NCBI GenBank assembly: GCA_018384055.1
Contig: JAHAZL010000058.1
Span: forward strand, 1-27,981
Direction: 5' to 3'
DNA length: 27,981 bases
From: Treponema sp.
Lineage (GTDB): Bacteria > Spirochaetota > Spirochaetia > Treponematales > Treponemataceae
Position numbers and translations under genes: made by a program. Shown one piece after another: positions 24,361 through 27,981 of this stretch. The notes beneath the pieces are model-generated. The model was not told where the DNA came from, searched no databases, and saw nothing but the letters and a program-made list of their open reading frames with translations. Within the stretch, counting starts at the first letter, position 1. Each line of letters starts with the position of its first letter.

Positions 24361-25086
24361 TCAGCCCTTGTTTTCAAGGTTGATCTTAAACCTTTCAACG
24401 GCTTCCCTAAGGCTGTTTGCTTCTGCCTTAAGGCTGAACCAGAAGTGAACTTTTTCCTTCCTTTCTTCATGTATTGCACGAAGCTGGTGCTGGATGTTTT
24501 CAATCCTAAGGATAATTCCGCTTTCCTTGGCTGCCTTACGCAACTTGTTCATTATATTCATTGTGTAGCTGAAATCGCTTATAAGGAGTCCAAAGAAAAG
24601 CCCTACGACAAAACTGAACCCTAGGTGATTTGTAAACCAATAGAGCCAGTTTTGTACCCGTGGATGAATGAGAAAATAGTAGGCTGCGCTCAAAAGGTAC
24701 CAGAAGAAGCTGTAAAGGGGACAGATTATACCTTGAAAATTTCCCCAGCATCTTGAATAATCCCAAAGCTTGATTTTCATTCCCCTTATGAATATAAGGC
24801 CTGCAATGTATTCAAAAATCGTTATGGATAATGCCATAATTATAAAGAGTACAGTTTTCTGAAGCCAAAGTTTTTCTATGAAACTTACGTCAATAAGGCT
24901 AAGGAAAAACATTATGGTCAGGCTAAATCCGTACAGCGGAAGGTAAGGTCCAGTCAAATATCCTGGATTAATCCATTTTCGTTCAGGATTATTGCTTGAA
25001 AAAAATCTTCTCCATACAAGTTCTATAAGCCAACCGCCAATGCTTCCTGCAAAAAACAGGAAGGTGACAACTAGAAAAAGGTTCAT
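24361..25086 (-). CDS. CmpB-type (PF06541) membrane protein
   Basis: A 241-residue membrane protein with the pattern of the family labelled putative ABC-transporter type IV (CmpB). An N-terminal helix is followed by GGWLIELVWRRF, then INPGYLTGPYLPLYGFS, FEYIAGLIFIRGMKIKLWDYS and FQGIICPLYSFFWYLL. About six hydrophobic helices are followed by a charged, coiled-coil-like cytoplasmic tail (about 185-241). It starts 3 bases after the alarmone synthetase stop, so the two share a transcript. The ABC label of this family is historical; its function is not established. Confidence 0.8.
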   Translation of the reverse strand: MNLFLVVTFLFFAGSIGGWLIELVWRRFFSSNNPERKWINPGYLTGPYLPLYGFSLTIMFFLSLIDVSFIEKLWLQKTVLFIIMALSITIFEYIAGLIFIRGMKIKLWDYSRCWGNFQGIICPLYSFFWYLLSAAYYFLIHPRVQNWLYWFTNHLGFSFVVGLFFGLLISDFSYTMNIMNKLRKAAKESGIILRIENIQHQLRAIHEERKEKVHFWFSLKAEANSLREAVERFKINLENKG

Positions 25087-25089
25087 CTT

Positions 25090-25776
25090 CTACTCCAAAT
25101 GCTGCAGTTCAATTGCAATTTCTTCCATTTCTTTATCGGTCATGGCAATGTTTTCTGCCACTCGTTTAAGTTCACGTCGGACGCTTTCCGGAACACTTGT
25201 TGTAGTCTTGTAGCGAAGTTCATGTTCAAGGGTAGCCCAGAAATCCATGGCAATTGTTCTAAGCTGAATTTCAACCTTTACGTTGTGGGTGGATTCTGAA
25301 AGGTAAACGGGGATTTCTACTACAAGGTGAAGACTTCTGTAGCCACTTTCTTTTGGGTCTTTTATGTAATCCTTTTCTTCAATAAGAGTAATGTCCGGAT
25401 GCTTTAAAAGCATGTTTTTTATATTGTAGATGTCTGAGATGTAGGGGCAGATGACTCTTATACCGGCTATGTCATTAAGATTTTCCATCATTGAAGTGAA
25501 GGAAATTGGAAGACCTTTCTTTTCAAGTTTTTCAATGATGCTTTGTGGGGTTTTTATACGGGATTTTACGGTTTCAATTGAATTTCTTCTGCCTGCAATC
25601 TTGTTTTCCTTGTTCAGGATGTCGAGTTTTGTTTCAATCTGCTTAATGCCGCTCTCATATACCATTATCATTTGCTGGAACTGCATTGCCAGCTTATAGA
25701 AGTTAGTTTGGGAGGATACTGAATTCTTGATTATTGAAGGAAGGGGTGAGGGTACATGAATGTTAGATTTTTCCAT
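25090..25776 (-). CDS. Small alarmone synthetase (RelQ/YjbM-type GTP pyrophosphokinase)
   Basis: A 228-residue single-domain RelA/SpoT synthetase that makes (p)ppGpp from ATP and GTP or GDP, without hydrolase, TGS or ACT domains. Seen in order are SRIKTPQSIIEKLEKKGLP, LNDIAGIRVICPY, KDYIKDPKESGYRSLHLVVE (the conserved YRSLH), VEIQLRTIAMDFWATLEHEL and a helical C-terminal region. The length and the MDFWATLEHEL signature fit RelQ/SAS1. The ATG at 25776 has an AAAGGAGA Shine-Dalgarno and a good promoter upstream. It leads the CmpB gene, so alarmone synthesis and that membrane protein appear co-expressed. Confidence 0.92.
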   Translation of the reverse strand: MEKSNIHVPSPLPSIIKNSVSSQTNFYKLAMQFQQMIMVYESGIKQIETKLDILNKENKIAGRRNSIETVKSRIKTPQSIIEKLEKKGLPISFTSMMENLNDIAGIRVICPYISDIYNIKNMLLKHPDITLIEEKDYIKDPKESGYRSLHLVVEIPVYLSESTHNVKVEIQLRTIAMDFWATLEHELRYKTTTSVPESVRRELKRVAENIAMTDKEMEEIAIELQHLE

Positions 25777-25799
25777 TTAATTTTAAATCTCCTTTTATT

Positions 25800-25828
25800 A
25801 ATATAATCAAAAGCGCTGAAAGTTACAA
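25800..25828 (-). promoter_or_regulatory. Sigma-70-type promoter of the alarmone synthetase gene
   Basis: On the minus strand TTGTAA (25823-25828) and TATATT (25800-25805) are 17 bases apart. The Shine-Dalgarno and ATG at 25776 follow after a leader of about 17 bases. Confidence 0.65.
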
Positions 25829-25855
25829 ATTTTTAAGGTGGCAGATGGGATGTTT

Positions 25856-25868
25856 AAGGGGACAGATT
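25856..25868 (+). repeat. AAGGGGACAGATT motif copy
   Basis: The 13-mer AAGGGGACAGATT lies in the spacer between the alarmone synthetase promoter and the DUF3943 terminator. It is preceded by TTT and followed by an A/T stretch. From memory, AAGGGGACAGATTT-like words recur between genes in many bacteria and have been linked to REP-associated tyrosine transposases. Only one intergenic copy is seen here. Confidence 0.35.
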
Positions 25869-25886
25869 TATAAAAATGCTGATGAC

Positions 25887-25922
25887 AAAAAATTAGCCGG
25901 TTTTAACGACCCGACCGGCTAA
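25887..25922 (-). terminator. Rho-independent terminator of the DUF3943 gene
   Basis: On the minus strand a 9-bp stem TTAGCCGGT/ACCGGCTAA (arms 25914-25922 and 25893-25901) with a 12-base loop is followed by six T residues. It lies 23 bases after the stop codon of the DUF3943 gene. Confidence 0.85.
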
Positions 25923-25944
25923 AGGAGTATTTATTAATTAAGGC

Positions 25945-27465
25945 TTACTTTCTGGTATAAATCTTAAAGTAAACGGATTCCTGATGCAATGCCTGATAAT
26001 AGTCTTTCTGGTCCTTGAGGAAGGTTCTCTTAAGGTAAATGTTATCCTGAACACCGATGGAAACTTTCTTTGTGATGGCAATTTCTCCGCCTACCTTGAT
26101 CAAAGACACAAATGCCCAGCCTTCTCCTGAATCTTCTCTTGTAGCACCAAATTTGTCCTGGGCCAGGCGGTAGTAGGTAGGATTATTGATGTCATAGAAA
26201 GCATAGTTATGGGCATTAAAGAAGAAATTACTGTTGTTTTCAGTTATATACTTGAATTTAAGTATGTTTTCAGCACCAAAGCAATAATGGTAGTCAATTC
26301 CCAGTTCAGTCTGCTTTGTAATATCCCTGAAATAGTAAAGGTCGTCGTTTCCGCCAAGTACAATTCCGTTTGCATGAACCTGCCATTCAATCTTTGAACC
26401 GTTATCCCTTCTGATGCGCTGCTTGAAGGCAAAACCTGGTGCGCATGTAGAAATAAGATATGCATCATTGATTTCAAAATCGTATACGAATTCAAAGGCA
26501 ACAGTTGTATCAATATTGTCTCCAAAATCTGGGGCGCGGGAAAGAATTACACCATCCGAGAAAATTGAATAGTTCTGAAGAAAACCGTTATATGAGAAAT
26601 CCCATGGGGAAACCCCTACAGAAAGCTCAAGTTCAAACTGTGAATATGGAATGTTTGAGTCGTGTCCGTAAGGATCGTTGTAGGCAACATAAGCTATAGG
26701 AGAAGCGAAGAGTGGACAATTCTCAATCTGTGTGTACCTGTATTCAGTGTTATCTAGAATTTTCTTGTAATTTGAATAAGTTCCCATTGAAAACTGAATT
26801 CCAAGTTCAAAAACATTGCTCAACTGTCCCTGTGGTTTCTGTCTGAGGAAAGTTTGTGACCAAAGTCTTGCAGGGTTGAGACAAAGTCCAAGAAGCCCTG
26901 AAAACTGGTCTGCTTCAAGAGAAAGCCTATGGAGGATTTCACCAACGGCAATGGCACCCAAAGGGGAATAGATGAAGTCGTTCCTTGAAGGAAGTTCTGT
27001 TTCTCCAAAGTATTCCCAAATAAAAGAGTTTATTGTTGCGTAAGCGAGGGCTTCGTAGAAGTTAAGGTTTGAAGCTCTGGCTCCAAGAAAAACCATTCCT
27101 TCCTGAACCGGATGAAGAAGAAGGTTTGTCTGGAAATTGTCGATATCCCATTCTGTATCCTTTCTCCAGACATATTTCCAATCATCAAAAGTAATCTGTG
27201 CCCATTCCTGAACATTTATGTAACGAGAAAAACCAAGGATACAGAAATCCCAGAACAAGGCACCTGCAGCAGGGCTTAAATAGTGCTTTTTCCCATCGTT
27301 TTCGTGAAGCCAACCATTCCAGTTATAGCCAAATCCTATGTCTGAAGACTGAATGGCAGAAATTTCAGTTCCAGATGTAATGTTACCTGTCGGATTATCC
27401 TGAGCAGAAACAGAAAATGAAGCAATAAATAAAACAAGCATTGATGATAATATAAACTTCCTCAT
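25945..27465 (-). CDS. DUF3943 family protein, probable outer-membrane protein
   Basis: A 506-residue exported protein. The signal peptide (KFILSSMLVLFIASFSVSA) is followed by a helical DUF3943-like domain: DNFQTNLLLHPVQEGMVF, GARASNLNFYEALAYATINS, FIWEYFGE and FIYSPLGAIAVGEILHRL. The second half alternates aromatic and polar residues over many predicted strands and ends VYFKIYTRK, consistent with an outer-membrane beta-barrel, though the last residue is not aromatic. The frame opens at 27477, but the ATG at 27465 has GGCAGG upstream and starts the signal peptide properly. It is a single-gene unit with its own terminator. Function is unknown; the outer-membrane location is inferred. Confidence 0.78.
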   Translation of the reverse strand: MRKFILSSMLVLFIASFSVSAQDNPTGNITSGTEISAIQSSDIGFGYNWNGWLHENDGKKHYLSPAAGALFWDFCILGFSRYINVQEWAQITFDDWKYVWRKDTEWDIDNFQTNLLLHPVQEGMVFLGARASNLNFYEALAYATINSFIWEYFGETELPSRNDFIYSPLGAIAVGEILHRLSLEADQFSGLLGLCLNPARLWSQTFLRQKPQGQLSNVFELGIQFSMGTYSNYKKILDNTEYRYTQIENCPLFASPIAYVAYNDPYGHDSNIPYSQFELELSVGVSPWDFSYNGFLQNYSIFSDGVILSRAPDFGDNIDTTVAFEFVYDFEINDAYLISTCAPGFAFKQRIRRDNGSKIEWQVHANGIVLGGNDDLYYFRDITKQTELGIDYHYCFGAENILKFKYITENNSNFFFNAHNYAFYDINNPTYYRLAQDKFGATREDSGEGWAFVSLIKVGGEIAITKKVSIGVQDNIYLKRTFLKDQKDYYQALHQESVYFKIYTRK

Positions 27466-27728
27466 AATGCCTGCCATTTTAGTTTAAAATAACAATATAT
27501 TGAAGTATTTTAATATTTTTTTATGAAAATGTTTCCGGCTTCATCCTTAGGTTCCTGAAATATTTGTGGAAGAAAACAACACAGATAAAGATTGAAAGAG
27601 CAGTATTTATTGAATTATCTTGATTGTCCGGATTTGTTCGTTGATAAACTCCATTGCCTGTGCGCAGGATATTCCTCGACTCTAGTAGACAGAATACACA
27701 TTATAGAAAGTTATATAATTCCCAGCAA

Positions 27729-27860
27729 TTAGGTGCCCTTTTTATTTTCATCTTGAAATAGTTTTTCCTGTTCTTCATGGGCTGCTAGAGTTTTAATTGA
27801 AGGTGCATGATTATAGGCAGGCACCTTCAAAACGGCTGAGTCAAGGCCTTGAGGATTACT
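27729..27860 (-). pseudogene. Possible remnant of a decayed small gene
   Basis: A 43-codon open stretch on the minus strand encodes LKVPAYNHAPSIKTLAAHEE and then EQEKLFQDENKKGT before a TAA. Its composition looks protein-like, but it has no start codon with a ribosome-binding site and is cut upstream by an in-frame TAG. Upstream, a separate 11-codon frame (27893-27928, beginning MLKSTKNW) does have AGGAGTG before its ATG. The two could be the ends of one broken gene. No family is recognised. Confidence 0.3.
27797..27830. repeat. 10-bp perfect inverted repeat
   Basis: TTGAAGGTGC (27797-27806) and GCACCTTCAA (27821-27830) form a perfect 10-bp stem with a 14-base loop. There is no following T run, so it is not a typical terminator. 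It falls inside the possible gene remnant. Confidence 0.6.
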
Positions 27861-27951
27861 AACCTAAACTAAGGTTCAGCAACTCCCGGCTTTTAAACAA
27901 TGAACCAATTCTTTGTAGATTTAAGCATCCACACTCCTAAATAATTTTGTC

Positions 27952-27970
27952 ATGCTGAATCATTCAGCAT
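27952..27970. repeat. ATGCTGAA/TTCAGCAT hairpin at the window edge
   Basis: An 8-bp perfect stem with the loop TCA. From memory, TCATGCTGAA...TTCAGCAT hairpins recur between genes in several bacterial groups. Only one copy is seen here, so calling it part of a dispersed repeat family is tentative. Confidence 0.45.
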
Positions 27971-27981
27971 TAATTATTGTA

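Larger units (their letters stand above)
27478..27981. other. About 500 bases without an intact gene
   Basis: This stretch is AT-rich and contains no open frame of convincing length. It holds two hairpins (listed separately), a 12-base palindrome TCAAGGCCTTGA at 27840-27851, and short minus-strand stretches that read like protein pieces but have no consistent start. One ends EFINEQIRTIKIIQ just before a stop near 27605; the other is listed as a remnant. The part next to 27478 must also contain the promoter of the DUF3943 gene. Confidence 0.6.

Noticed and set aside
24715..24727. Second copy of AAGGGGACAGATT
   Set aside because: It lies inside the CmpB-type gene, where it encodes part of the conserved IICPLY stretch, so the match is best explained by coding sequence.
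27729..27981. A structured small RNA or tmRNA-like gene at the window end
   Set aside because: The hairpins are isolated, no tRNA-like acceptor or T-arm is present and no known RNA consensus could be matched by eye. The coding-scrap reading fits at least as well.

Overview
The window reads as a chromosomal segment of a Treponema-type spirochaete. This rests on the low-to-moderate GC content, the gene content (a full rnfCDGEAB-type operon, a Gld-like ABC exporter, mfd, a small alarmone synthetase, a DUF3943 outer-membrane-type protein) and the style of the proteins. From unchecked memory, a similar gene order around an rnf locus (pseudouridine synthase, membrane protein, rnf genes, GH57-like protein) occurs in T. 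pallidum. Almost the whole window is intact, tightly packed genes. There is no CRISPR array, insertion sequence or prophage.

Layout. (1) 45-977, minus: an RluA-type pseudouridine synthase. (2) 1101-9643, plus: a run of nine genes, probably one transcript. It holds a YuiD-type PAP2-related membrane protein, an unrecognised 466-residue membrane protein, then rnfC, rnfD, rnfG, rnfE, rnfA and rnfB, and finally a GH57 4-alpha-glucanotransferase homologue. Most junctions are 1-8 base overlaps. The run ends at a perfect 17-bp stem terminator. (3) 9697-10659, minus: rmlD. (4) 10777-16847, plus: rnz, an ABC ATPase, a GldF-GldG fusion, a DUF4340 protein and folC, all overlapping or 2 bases apart. (5) 16857-18008, minus: alr. 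Then acylphosphatase (plus), tRNA-Leu(CAG) with a strong promoter (minus), and a zinc-ribbon membrane protein coupled to an exported protein (minus). (6) 19973-23689, plus: mfd. (7) 23724-25776, minus: an unrecognised 187-residue protein, a CmpB-type membrane protein and a RelQ-type (p)ppGpp synthetase. (8) 25945-27465, minus: a DUF3943 protein with its terminator. (9) 27478-27981: about 500 bases with no intact gene, containing hairpins and what look like decayed coding scraps.

The main point of interest is region 2. All six Rnf subunits are present, uninterrupted and in canonical order, yet the motifs that carry the membrane redox cofactors appear to be gone. The cysteines of the RnfA/RnfE [2Fe-2S] site are missing, the covalent-FMN motifs of RnfD and RnfG are altered or absent, RnfC lacks the glycine-rich nucleotide/flavin loop, and RnfB lacks the N-terminal Cys-rich FeS domain. 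Only the paired [4Fe-4S] ferredoxin motifs of RnfC and RnfB survive. The GH57 homologue coupled to rnfB has likewise lost its HNHQP motif, nucleophile and second catalytic-acid region while staying full length. This looks like a maintained, repurposed Rnf-derived complex with a pseudo-glycosidase partner rather than an ordinary ion-pumping Rnf. These judgements come from motif comparison by eye and recalled family consensus, not from computed alignments.
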